Positions 37,012 through 47,796 of a stretch of DNA of 64,000 nucleotides are shown here, one piece after another. How positions within the stretch are numbered: position 1 is the first letter of the stretch; each line of letters starts with the position of its first letter. The stretch is from the NCBI GenBank assembly GCA_015680905.1, contig CM027381.1:13245501-13309500 (forward strand). Direction: 5' to 3'. The notes under the pieces are model-generated. The model did not search any database and was not told the DNA's origin. It saw only the letters and a list, made by a program, of their open reading frames with translations. Both the position numbers and the translations under genes were made by a program. Origin of the DNA: Coptis chinensis. Lineage: Eukaryota > Streptophyta > Magnoliopsida > Ranunculales > Ranunculaceae.

Positions 37012-37814
37012 TGATCAGCTCCCAAATGTGTGTTTTATTATCCTTACATTACTGTATTACAACCCTTCTTACGCATAATGAAAAGACAACTCATAGTTTT
37101 TATTGCCTTTTTCAGGTTACATAGCATTTCAAACCACTTATCATAAAAGCTGCATCTTAGCACCAAAATGAGCCTTATTTACGCTTATTATGAAGACTCG
37201 AAGCTGCTATAAAAAATTAAATGCTGAAAAAGTCAAAGTCAAAGTCAAGGTCAAAGGTCAATGACTCAAAACCAGAGAACTAAAGTCACGTCCTTAACTC
37301 AGAAGACCAGAGATGGATAGCCTTGATACAAAAGAAGGCTTGCTCAAGACCTAGCTTGATCAAGAAGATATGAAAAAGCAAAAGGAAAAGCAAAAAGAAA
37401 AAGCATAAAACAACCATGGTGAGGTGTCTTGATTGTAAAGGGAGAGAGCAAATCAAACTTTTATAAAAGTAGGGGTTTAAGAACCAAAAAGTAGGATGAG
37501 AGAATGCACCTAAACTTATTCTAGTGTCATGTAGGAGTAGTGTAAGATTTATTTTTCAAGTCATTTACATTCAAGTTTATGTTTCATTCATTCAATCAAA
37601 TAAATTTCTTTAATTTCAAGTATTTTTTTCATCAATCAATTTGTTTCTTTTGAGTTTTCTTTCAATACAAGTTTAGTCAATACAAACAAGTCATAAAGCT
37701 AATAATACTACCTTTTCTCCTTCACAACTCCCATTCAAACCAAGTTCTAAACAATTTATAGTGAACCTCAATCAAATAATCTTTGAAATACTTAACACAA
37801 AACTTACAACTTCA
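37012..37814 (+). repeat. 3' LTR of the Athila-type element
   Basis: 803 bases, starting TGATCAGCTCCC after a polypurine tract and ending CTTACAACTTCA. The following ATGTT matches ATATT before the left LTR except for one base. Confidence 0.85.
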
Positions 37815-38350
37815 ATGTTGTAGTATTAGGTCCCGATTGCGAACTTGTGCTATTTCGTTCCAAAGATGAGTTACTTGGTTTCGAAGAGTTTGGACTTGCA
37901 TACGTGTTTCACGTAGTTCACGAAAGTTGAAGTCAATTATTTCAACTGCAAACGTATTTTTAAGGTAGTTAGCGGCCTCCCTTGTCGCCACTTGTTCTAA
38001 ATCATCCCTGTATAGTGAGGGCAATTCAAAATATCTCATTCTTGTAGGTTGCAGTTCAACCCACGCCTCATACCTGTCGTTGATGAAATTCGATCTATAA
38101 TATGGTAATTGCATTCCTAGGATCTAGGATGCCTCATCGAGTAAGTTCTTAAATGAAATAGGAATGTTGTTATACTCTATAGCCTGTAATGGAATCTCTA
38201 AAATAGGAAAACAAATTTGTTAGAAAAAGTTTACTAATTACAAAATGACAAAAAAAAATTCAAATATAATAGTGCAGAACACAATAAGAAAGTATAACAT
38301 ACCTAGCTTGTTTGTCTACTTAGAGATTTATAGTATGAAGAAGCAAGGAG
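37815..38350 (-). pseudogene. 5' part of a small coiled-coil protein gene disrupted by the Athila insertion
   Basis: The minus-strand ATG at 38112-38114 opens a 100-codon frame (MQLPYYRSNFINDRYEAW..., ending QVRNRDLILQH) with an in-frame stop just upstream, so this start is natural. A good intron (38198-38302, donor GTATGT, acceptor TTTTAG) lies in the leader. Residues about 70-100 have Leu, Val and Ile at heptad spacing. The last codons meet the LTR, and the frame continues without change in the piece at 12837-12899, giving about 120 residues in the uninterrupted state. I do not recognise the family and give no function. Loss of function is likely, since the two halves are 25 kb apart. Confidence 0.5.
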
Positions 38351-39712
38351 ACAAATAGTTGAGGAAATATAATAAAATCGACGAGATTTATAGAAGTGAA
38401 ACCAACCCAAATTAGAAATAAAGTAAAAAGTCATATGCATTTTTCGGTCATTAATGTTGTTTGGCCAGTTATGATGGGTGAGGAGTTATGGAGAGAGAGT
38501 AATCATCTTTGCTTCATAAGGTTTACATTTTTTTTATATTTTTTCCCTTTGCCTGAATTGAAGTAAAGAGAGTGGGAGACGAAGCATTTGAAAGCCTGGC
38601 GTAGGTTTCAATTGGCTGCTAATGTGACGGGATTATTAAAGGCCTAAAATTGGAACCCACGTTTTCAGGAGTTTGAATTTAATAACATTGCTTTGAAGCA
38701 GAAAAGCCAAACTGATAATTTGTAATCATCTATTTTCGACCTTTGCTTAGTGCTTTTTAATCCGTTTATTTTAACTTTTTATCCATATTTTTACAATTGT
38801 CTTATGATGATGCCAATATGAATATATAAATCAATCGTCTAATTAATAACTCAAGCAAATATATATATTTAGTAGCGGCAATGCCATGCAAATTTTGGCA
38901 CATAATATTTTTTTTTATGTTGATTTTTCATTCATCAATGTGATAAAAAAAAAATGATCGATTATATGAAACACTATAAACAATATTCGTTAGATAGTCA
39001 TTAATCAACCGTGAACATCCGACCCACAATAATATCCAACCTCGCACACTTAAAAGTTGCAAATAAGAATTACATAATGAATGTGATGGTTAATTTGTTA
39101 GTTTTAATTGGAATTGTATCTCAATTCAAATCAAAATGTAATGACTGTCAATTGTTTGTATTTTACCATGTAATAGTAATCTATTTAAATAAGAGCATAA
39201 AGCAATTGGCATTGTTTGCATAGAAATAAAGAGCAGATGGAGGTAATGGAGTTCAAATCTAGAATTAATTTAGTGAAAATGGTTGTTCCACTAAACTTTT
39301 AATTTGTTGAAGGCGTTACAGGTATGATAGAGAAGAGTGTTGATTAGACCATAACAATAGTCATCTGATTTAATTGCATTACAATCATTCGAAGTCAATA
39401 TGCTAAATTTTAATATATTCTATGTGCAGTATTGTTGCATATTAGGACCTTTAGTAATGTATCAACTAATATTGCGAATCCACATGGAAGAATCTCCAAG
39501 TAACACACTCCAAAAATATGAAATTAAGATATGCTTCATGCAGTACTGACACATCTTAGAACCTATACTAATAGGATACTTAGTATAATAGAATTCTTGG
39601 CGCAGCCTACCTCATTTGTATTGCATATCATCAAATTGTGATGCTATCAAAGTCGCCCATGAGGTTAGTTTCTACATATCTCATTGTATATGGACATCAT
39701 ATATCATGTTAA
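38351..39712. other. AT-rich spacer
   Basis: No gene or repeat family recognised. The right end (39696-39712) is the left copy of the 17-bp duplication flanking the SINE pair. Confidence 0.45.
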
Positions 39713-39959
39713 AAATGTGTGGGCAAGCCTGTTTTTAAAGAGATCAGTAACTTAATTAGTGTGTAGCGGGGTTCAAACCTCAGGCCTTTGGTATCATCAC
39801 CCAAAGGTTTTACCAACTAAGCTAGTAGGCAAGTGCTGACTAGCAAAGTTGGTAAAACCTTTGGGTGATGATACCAGAGGTCTGGGGCTCGAACCCCGCC
39901 AGCATCACAGAGTTACTGATCTCATTTAAAACAGGCTTGTCAATAAAAAATAAAATAAA
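39713..39959. mobile_element. Inverted pair of tRNA-derived SINEs
   Basis: The right arm (about 39838-39959, plus) has an A-box-like AGTTGGTAAAACC, a B-box-like GGCTCGAACCC, the tail CAGGCTTGTC and an A-rich end. The left arm (about 39713-39828) is the same unit inverted, with AGCTTAGTTGGTAAAACC and GGTTTGAACCCCGC on its minus strand. The arms meet at a spacer of about 10-15 bases. The whole 247-bp unit is flanked by one 17-bp duplication, ATCATATATCATGTTAA (39696-39712 and 39960-39976), so both arms appear to have inserted together. A transcript would fold into a long hairpin. Confidence 0.82.
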
Positions 39960-40089
39960 ATCATATATCATGTTAACCTTTAGAATTGGAAGCAAATTTG
40001 GATTAGAGAAAAATATCACTGTCATTTCCCATAATTTTTAAATAAGTAAATTTTATTGAGTGGGCCAAGTATATATTAAGCACAGTTGT

Positions 40090-40600
40090 AAAGGTGATTA
40101 CAACTCGAATAGTACTAATGTAGACAATACACTTAACATTTGTACGCCGGATGAAAACTCTATCTGAGTCAAGTCCTCAGTATTTATTAGACTTGAGGTA
40201 GACATAATAGTTTCTCGCCTCCCATTTTCCAGATAACTCAGATTATCAACATAATGGAGGAAATGCCACACTCCGTTGCCAAAGTTAGACCTGCTTCTTC
40301 GTATCCACCATTGCAACAAATTTCGTATTGATTCGACATGGGCCAATATCATGAACTCTTTCATAGTCGGTTCTATCAGATTTTGCCTAAGAGTTTTAGT
40401 GTAAAAGAGTAACGCAGAATCGATCTATTTGTCACTCTTACGCATGTCTAGCGCTAATAAAGCTGAAACTGTTGTCTCCAAGACGTTCTTCACCATATCA
40501 TTTTTTATAATAGCATTGTAAACATCAAACTTGTCTTGACCTTTAGTCCAATTCACGTTCACCAATTTGTTATCTAATTAGAATTCCCTACAATTTAAAA
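40090..40600 (-). pseudogene. Unrecognised coding-like remnant
   Basis: The minus strand reads NWTKGQDKFDVYNAIIKND, then ETTVSALLALDMRKSDK, a stop, IDSALLFYTKTLRQNLIEPT and a 88-codon continuation with AHVESIRNLLQWWIRRS. One in-frame stop near 40435 interrupts an otherwise open run of about 160 codons. Composition is protein-like, but I recognise no family. It lies directly beside the env-like Athila remnant, so it may belong to another old element. Confidence 0.3.
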
Positions 40601-40607
40601 CTAAATA

Positions 40608-42640
40608 TCAAATCACAAACACATTACAACGAAACCAACTCGCTACAATCCAGTGGTTGGCGCACAATGTAGCTGGCACTTCCAAAACATTTGAAGTGAC
40701 CAAACCCCTTCTACACCTACTTTGGGTGATGCAGACTAAAATTAAAGATTTTTGCATAATCCAGTATCTCTGGAATTCGATTACACATGCCAGGAGAAAG
40801 TCAGCCCCTTTACCTACCATAGTGACGCAAATCATGTTGCGTTGGGATTTTCAAGATGTAAATTGATAAGTATTAAATTGGACATTACTCTAACTCACAC
40901 TTATATCAATTATCTTACTCTCGATTCATGTTGAAATATAGTTCAAGTAAAGGTATCGTCCCATGCCTAATATTGAAACACCTGTTCACACCTTAGCTAG
41001 ACTACTCAAGAGAAAGCTTAATGAGAGAAGGCTTTAGGTAGAAGTTTTACACTATACTTACTTTAAATTCACTTTCAAATTACAATAAAAAATTTATTCT
41101 AAAATTACTTAGAGAAGATAAAAGAGAGAGAAAGTTGTGGAGAGTTATATGTGGAGGATTAACTCCACTTATGCAAGGATAGCTACCATTTTTAATCAAT
41201 TCATTACAAGAACTATAATCATTATTGGGTTCATAGACAAACCCAAGAATAATACCAAGTTTGATCCCTAGTGGATTTATCTTATCTCTAAGACAACCTA
41301 CTAGCACAAGGAGTTATTATGGTACTCTATCTTTAGAATACCCTAACAAGTCCTAGCTTGTTATCAACATAAACTATTTTGGAGTTGATGTTGATAACAA
41401 GCTTGTGAAAAATTAAATTAATGAAAGACTCCATTAATGGAGCTTCTCCTCACATGAGCATCATCAACCCTCCACAAATGAGGGTTTTAGCTCATGATCC
41501 TAGGACCTATGAACTACTTACAAAAGATACTTAAGAAGAACTAGAGATTAAGAAGAATAAGAAGAAGAAGAGAGTGAAGGGCTACAAGATCACAAATCAC
41601 AAGTAAATTGGCAAGTTTATTTAGAGCACCACCCCTCCTATTTATAGTTTCAAATGAGTGAAATGGGTGGCCAATATTACATCTTACATTTTCAATCCAA
41701 AGGTTACAAATTAATCTACTTTTATCATGGAATTTATTTAATCTAAGTGGAAAAAGTGGGTGAATAGTAATTCTCATTACAAGATAAATAATTATGAGTG
41801 GTTTGTGCATATATTAAGTGGAGAATGTGGGTGATTACATAAGCTTCCACTTAATAACATCATGATAAATAGTAATTAGATTTTACTTTGTCTTGGTTCG
41901 GACCTATTTTAATTCTTAGTCCAATAAATTGATAGAAACTATATACCATTGTGTAGAGCTTGTCACACTGATCGTTTTGACAGGTCATACGCCCAAAACA
42001 GAGTTCGGAGTCAAAAGATATAATTTTCTGAAGTTTCATTGACTTTTCTACAAGATTTGACCAGGGTTGACCCGGAATTGACTATTTTGACCAGGCTTCA
42101 TTGGCTTGATTATGATATTTTTCAGCTTCCAATGGGCTTCTTTTGGACTTGATAAAAAGGTTTTGTTTCCAATTAGCATATTCACCTTGTTTCCATGCTA
42201 AAATGCCGATTTTGTTGAAATTTCATCGTTTACGTGTCGAAACCTGCAAAAGCATGAAAATATAATTAATTTGCATTTATTACACACATAATTAACCAAT
42301 ATGTAATGTCTCTACAGGGTTTATATTACAGTTTTGGGTGCTTATCATAAATCTTGGGATCCCTCTTAAAACGGCTGGCAATATATTAATTCACTCCAAT
42401 TACCTGGACGATTTTTGGACTCCAATTGTTGCAATGAACCAAGACGATGAACAATCCAACCAATCTCCCTCATTTGTGAATTTCTTCGCTGAAGATGCCC
42501 TGGCCAACATAGTTAATCCTATAGAGGGTATTCAATTTCTTCACCAAGGCCTGAGGGCACTACATGCACGTCAGAATGTAATTAATGGAACTTTATTGGA
42601 ACTACAAGCACGTTTAGAAAGTGCAAGATGAGGAGCAATT
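40608..42640 (+). mobile_element. env-like remnant of a second Athila element, split by a solitary LTR (fossil)
   Basis: Coding remains lie at 40608-40863 and again at 42348-42640. The right part contains FVNFFAEDALANIVNPIEG and IQFLHQGLRALHARQNVIN, which resembles the C-terminal part of the env-like region at 34650-34840. No LTR of this second element was recognised. Broken. Confidence 0.55.
40864..42347 (-). mobile_element. Solitary LTR of Athila-like family, minus orientation
   Basis: Begins TGATAAG, ends GGGTGCTTATCA, 1484 bp, with a perfect 5-bp target duplication TAAAT (40859-40863 and 42348-42352). It aligns along its length with the LTR at 21864-27572 once that copy's CACTA and hAT insertions are left aside, including TATCAATTACCTTACTCTCG-like and TGATCCCTAGTGGATTTATC blocks, and so belongs to the same family. 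Confidence 0.88.
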
Positions 42641-43139
42641 AGAGTTCATGCGTACCCACTCCCAGTTCTTGGAAAATCACGCTCTCATTTTGAAAATTGT
42701 TGTTTTGTTGTGAAAAATACTAAGATTTGCTGGAAGTATGAGTTCATCGAAGCTAAGAAAATTAAAGTTAGTTGTATGGCTTTGATGTGATAGCAGTGGT
42801 GGCTGAGAGACACTTGTATTTGTAATCCCATGTAATTAACCAAAAATGTGCAAATGATGGCGTAAGTCCCTCAATGGTTAGAGTTCTTTGGTTTGCATCA
42901 CGAGATGTGTTTACGCTAGGACCATATCTACTTAACAAGACAAGGATGCTTTTATACCCAACGGTTGGAATTCAATATGAGGGGGTATAAATCGAGGGTC
43001 AAGACTCAAGACACCTCGACAGCACCTCGACCATTTAGAATTAAAAATGCCAGTTATTAAAATGCCCGCCGAACTTTCCACCAATGTAACCAGTCTAAAC
43101 TCTTCATTCTCCATCTCCCTCTTTCTACCCCTCCACCAA
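42641..43139. other. Spacer after the env-like remnant
   Basis: The first 50 bases may still be env-like sequence; after that nothing is recognised. Confidence 0.35.
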
Positions 43140-43797
43140 TTTAATGTCGATATTAATTAGATTATTAATTGTGAAAATAAACGGCAAAAACCCTTCTTTC
43201 TCAAAAACCCTTCATTCTCTCTGTTCGGCCTTCTCCAATCTCCAGTTCTCCAAAGTCCAAACTACTTCATTCTCTCTCTCTCAACATTCATTTTGTTTCA
43301 ATAAAGTTTTGTGGGTGAGCAAGTCAAAAAAATAATAATAATAGAAGCCAATTAGAAAACACTACAAAATTATCTCATCACTTCTTATACTACTCCAATT
43401 TCGTTTCTCTCAACTTCATCCCCTCCCTTCACTTCTTTTACTATTTGTTAAATTAAATTAACAATTATTGTGTAGATTTTTTATTTTCTTTTAACTTTCC
43501 TTCCATGTTCAGTTTTTTTTCCTATTTCGCTCAACTAAAGGTATCCAGGTATGCCCTCTTATCCATTCTTTGTTGTTAATGAAGTTTTCAATCTATCGTA
43601 GTTTAGTTGTTAAATATTTCCTATCTTGATTAAGTTTTGATTCAAATTTCATTTAGGTTCATTTACCACTTCCTTTGGTAAACATAAATCTAATGAAGTA
43701 CACTGCTTGGTTCCGTAGGTTTTGAAAAGCCTATGCCAATTATATGATGTCGTACCACATGAGGTTAGTTCAATTCTTATTGGTGTTGGTTTGTTTC
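43140..43797 (+). other. Possible leader and small exons of a spliced host transcript
   Basis: A CT-rich stretch (TTCATTCTCTCTCTCTCAAC near 43270) resembles a plant 5' UTR. A candidate small exon, GTTTTGAAAAGCC...CACATGAG (43720-43763), lies between TTCCGTAG and GTTAGTTC splice motifs. Beyond the copia element, another candidate exon (TGCATGTGGAGAGAGG..., about 50457-50491) lies between TTTAACAG and GTGAGCAT. If real, the copia element sits in an intron. There is no long coding frame, so this may be a non-coding RNA or the leader of a lost gene. Confidence 0.28.
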
Positions 43798-43934
43798 TAT
43801 TAGAAAAATTGATTTGCTTTGCACAAATGCATTGAGATATGAATGAGTAATTTGTCTCCCAAGTTATCCCACATTGAGATGAAATGGGTTTCTCTTAAAA
43901 CAATACGTAAAGTGAGAAAAACCTTTTCGAAAGG

Positions 43935-44093
43935 GTGCACTGGTTCGAAACAGTGCATTATGCCGAAAAGGTGTGACCTTTCGAAATGTGCACTGGTTCG
44001 AAACAGTGCATCATGCCAAAAAGGTGTGACCTTTCGAAATAGGCACTGGTTCGAAACAGTGTTTTATGCCGAAATGGTGTGTCCTTTCGAAAC
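43935..44093 (+). repeat. 53-bp tandem repeat with TTCGAAA motifs in copia LTR A
   Basis: Three head-to-tail 53-bp units (43935, 43988, 44041), each with GGTTCGAAACAGTG and GTGTGACCTTTCGAAA. The same array has two units in LTR B (47469-47574) and three in LTR C (49781-49939). It lies upstream of the likely TATA (CTATAAATAGTGG near 44163), the place where enhancer repeats occur in copia U3 regions. Confidence 0.85.
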
Positions 44094-47000
44094 ATGTGAC
44101 TTTTCAAAGAGTTGCTTACTTTTTCCCAAGAGTTACTGTGTTGTTTCGAAGATGCCACTCACCTATAAATAGTGGATGAAGTTGGAGAGAAAGACACACC
44201 AAATCACACAGAGTTCTAATCTTTCTCTTCTCTCTCTGTTCTTAGTCAAATACTATGATGTATTCGATGAGTCTATAGAATTGAAGTTCTAGTTTTCTAT
44301 AGAAGGAAATATGTTCTATCTAGGGAGACAATTTCCCATCAACCTTCAAGCACCGTGAGGGGGAAAATCTGTCTTAAGGACATAGTGAATCTTCACTAGA
44401 CTCGGATTTAATCATTGGAAAATTAAGTTCATTAGTTAAACTAAAAAGTTTGTTTGTTTTTTAAACTAAAGGTTTGTTCATGATATATTTGTTATATCAA
44501 TTTAATTTTCTTGTTTACTTAACAATAAGTATATTTTTGGAATAAGTTTCCTACAAACTTAATACATATTTTTTTTTTATGGAATTTTGGCTATCATACT
44601 TATTGTTAATGCACTAACAATCTTTATTGGTGTGAGACAATATGAAAGTGTCTACAGGTAAATACTAGTACAATTCAGTAACACGCAGAATTATGTATCT
44701 CCTTGAATTAATCAATTCAAAATTGGAAATTTGTTGAAGCATTACTCAAAAGACATCAAATGTGATGTTTTGCTCTAGGAGGGATGCATAAATTTCAAGA
44801 AAATCCTTATAGCAAACGTGCATAGCAAGGTCCACTATGGATCAGAATTCATAGTGTTGGATGAGGCTGTAGACGAAGCTGAGTGTCTTCAAAATTTCTT
44901 AAAGGATATTCTAAACTGGGCTAAACCTGTGCCAGCAGTGTGTATACACTGTGACAGCCAATCTGCTATTGGTAGAGCACAGAGTGGCATGTATAACAGA
45001 AAGTCTCACCACATACGTCGTAGACATAATACCGTTAGACAATTTCTCTTAAATGGAGTTATTATCTCAATCGACTATGTAAGGTCAAAAGATAACATTG
45101 CGGATCCGCTTACAAAAGGGTTAACAAGAGAGCAAGTGGAAAGATTATCAAGAGAAATGGGCTTAAAGCCTTTGAGATAATCAACCAAGAGTCCTCATAA
45201 TGGAAAAACCAACCTAGTTTACTAGAGATCCCAAGATTTATTCTCCTGACTTTCAAACCAAATAGTTTCTAAAGGTACGAAACAATATTTAAAGGGTTTG
45301 TCCTGTTCCTAAAAGTCTTACGTTTAGTAACTTTTGCATATTGAGAACGGTAATTTGGTTCTGTCTTTTACGGAAAAGGTACTTTCGACGCCCATTCTTT
45401 CTCAAGCAGTAGCAAGTTCACATATTATTTTGTGAGTGAATTTTTTATTCCAGAATTTGTTTCTATTTTAAAGAATAACAAGGTGTGTTTCTATTTCAGA
45501 ATAGAAATGACAACACCACCAGGTTCTCCTATTCATGTTGTTCCTATTGTATTTGCTAGACTTACTCGTCCGTTGAATGGTATGAACATTTTAGTCCCCG
45601 ATGACGACCATATGTTCATAGAGGTGGAACTCAACAACTACGAGTGTCTACTAGCAATGGTGGATACTGGTTCAACTCATACGTTAATCTCTGAGTATAT
45701 ATCCAAGGTTATTTGATTAAAACTCACAGAATATAAAGGCTCTATGAAAGGCTTGAACCAAGATGCCGAATCGGTGAAAGAACTTGCTTTGGAAGCTGAC
45801 ATTAAGATGAACAACTGGTGAGGAAAGGTGGACCTGATGATAGCTCGCTTAGACCATTTTCAAGTCATTCTTGGAATGGACTTCTTGAAAGCAAACAAGG
45901 TGGTGGTAATGCCATACTTGGGGGGGATTATTATGATCCAAGATTCCGAGAATCCTTGTTTCATTCCAAATGTTAGGAATGGTGGGTGCTAAAAGGGTTC
46001 TAAAATTATTTTATTATTTATAAGATGTATGTGTTTTACTATTGTGTCAAAGAGTGTTAATAAAGAAGATTGCTTAAGGTATTGTTTTGTAAGCAAAATT
46101 GAGGTCTTAGAAGTGTTTTCGACACTATATGAATTATATGTGGCATTCTTTAACAAGACGCCTCACTTGCTAAACATATATCTAAATGGTTTTCCAATTT
46201 CTTGACTTTGTCATGAGAAATTGGAAAATGTGGGGAACTATGAATCTCCTTGAATTAATCAATTCAAAATTGGAAATTTGTAGAAACATTACTCAAAAGA
46301 CATCAAATGTGGTGTTTTACTCTAGGAGAGATGCATAAATTTCAAGGAAATCCTCAAAGCAAATGTGCATAGCAAGGTCCACTATGGAATTAGAATTCAT
46401 AGCGTTGGATAAGGCTGGAGAAAAAGCTGAGTGACTTCAAAATTTCTTAGAGGATATTCCAAACTGAGCTAAACCTGTGCCAGCAGTGTGTATACACTAT
46501 GACAGCCAATCTGCTATTGGTAAAGCACAGAATAGCATGTATAACGGGAAGTCTCGACATATACGTCGTAGACATAACACTGTTAGACAATTGCTATCAA
46601 ATAGAGTTATCTCAATCGACTATGTAAGGTCAAAAGATAACATTGCGGATCCGCTTACAAAAAGATTTAACAAGAGAGCAAGTGGAAAGATTATCAAGGG
46701 GAATGGGCTTAAAGCCTTTGAGATAATCAACAAAGAGTCATCGTAATGGAAAAACCAACCTAGTTGACTGGAGATCCCAAGATCTAGGTTTAAAGGGTCA
46801 ACTGAATTATGTTTGTGACTCAGTTAGCACTAGAGAGTAATATTATACTCTAACCCATTCCTATATAAGACAGTGCATATCTGCCGCGAAAACTAGGATA
46901 AGTCAATCTTTTAATGATTTACTATATCTTGGAAAGTTATGTTATCCAAGTGGAGTATTGCAGGATACTCTTTATAGAAATCACCTATGTTAGTGCGAAG

Positions 47001-47338
47001 TAGGGCCGCTTCTATGAGAATTTTAAAGGCAAATGTCTCAAAAGCACTATCTAAAACCAAAAAGTGTTCAAGGCCAAAATGAACACAAACGTGAGAACCA
47101 ACAGTATTCGAGAAGGTACTGCGTGAAGATGATTGTCTAGGTTTATACAAACGGCTGATAGTTTAAGGACATTAATTGAAGTCTACTAATCGTCCAGTTA
47201 AATCCGATCATCTTTCACTAAGGCAAGTTCAAGGTCTCTCATGCTACTTGACCTGATGCGGTATCTTTTCATTTGTAAAAGAACAAAAATCCGATGTTTA
47301 TGATAAAAGAAGCCAAATTTTCATTCATGTGGGGGATT

Positions 47339-47796
47339 GTTAGAAAAATGGATTTGCACAAATCCATTGAGATATAAATGAGTAATTTGTCTCCCAAGTT
47401 ACCCCACTTGAGATGAAATGGGTTTATCTTGAAATAATATGTAAAGTGAGAAAAACCTTTTCGAAAGGGTGCACTGGTTCGAAACAGTGCATTATGCCAA
47501 AAAGATGTGACCTTTCAAAATGTGCACTAGTTCGAAACAGTGCATCATGCCGAAAATGTGTGACCTTTCGGAAACATGTGACTTTTCAAAGAGTTGCTTA
47601 CTTTTTTCCAAGAGTCACTGTGTTGTTTCGAAGAGGCACCATTCACCTATAAATAATGGATGAATTTGGAGAGAAAGAGACCAAATCACACAGAGTTCTG
47701 ATCTTTCTCTTCTCCATCTGTTCTTAGTCAAATACTATGTTGTGTTCACTGAATCTATAGAATTGAAGTGCTAGCTTTCTATAGAAGAAAATCCGT
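47339..47796 (+). repeat. Middle, truncated copia LTR B
   Basis: Starts TGTTAGAAAAATGG and matches LTR A and C to about GTTCTAT, after which unrelated internal sequence begins. It has a shortened tandem array and a CTATAAATAATGG TATA region. Confidence 0.75.

Larger units (their letters stand above)
12905..37814 (+). mobile_element. Athila-type Ty3/gypsy element, base of a 25-kb nest, broken
   Basis: LTRs at 12905-13777 and 37012-37814 start TGATCAGCTCCC and flank sequence with a primer-binding-like TGGCACCGCCGTC (13780), a gag region (about 15280-16190, continued 28147-28530) and an env-like region (about 32350-34990). The tract TATTTGGGGCTAG lies directly before the right LTR as the polypurine tract. 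No reverse transcriptase or integrase is visible, so pol appears to be lost; the element is broken by many changes and at least four large insertions. Flanks are ATATT and ATGTT, a 5-bp target duplication with one difference. By eye the first 215 bases of the LTRs differ by about 8%, so this element is several times older than the Tat element. Confidence 0.85.

Noticed and set aside
39830-39900. Possible tRNA gene
   Set aside because: A- and B-box-like motifs are present, but there is no cloverleaf with an anticodon stem; the unit has a SINE body, A-rich tail and target duplication.
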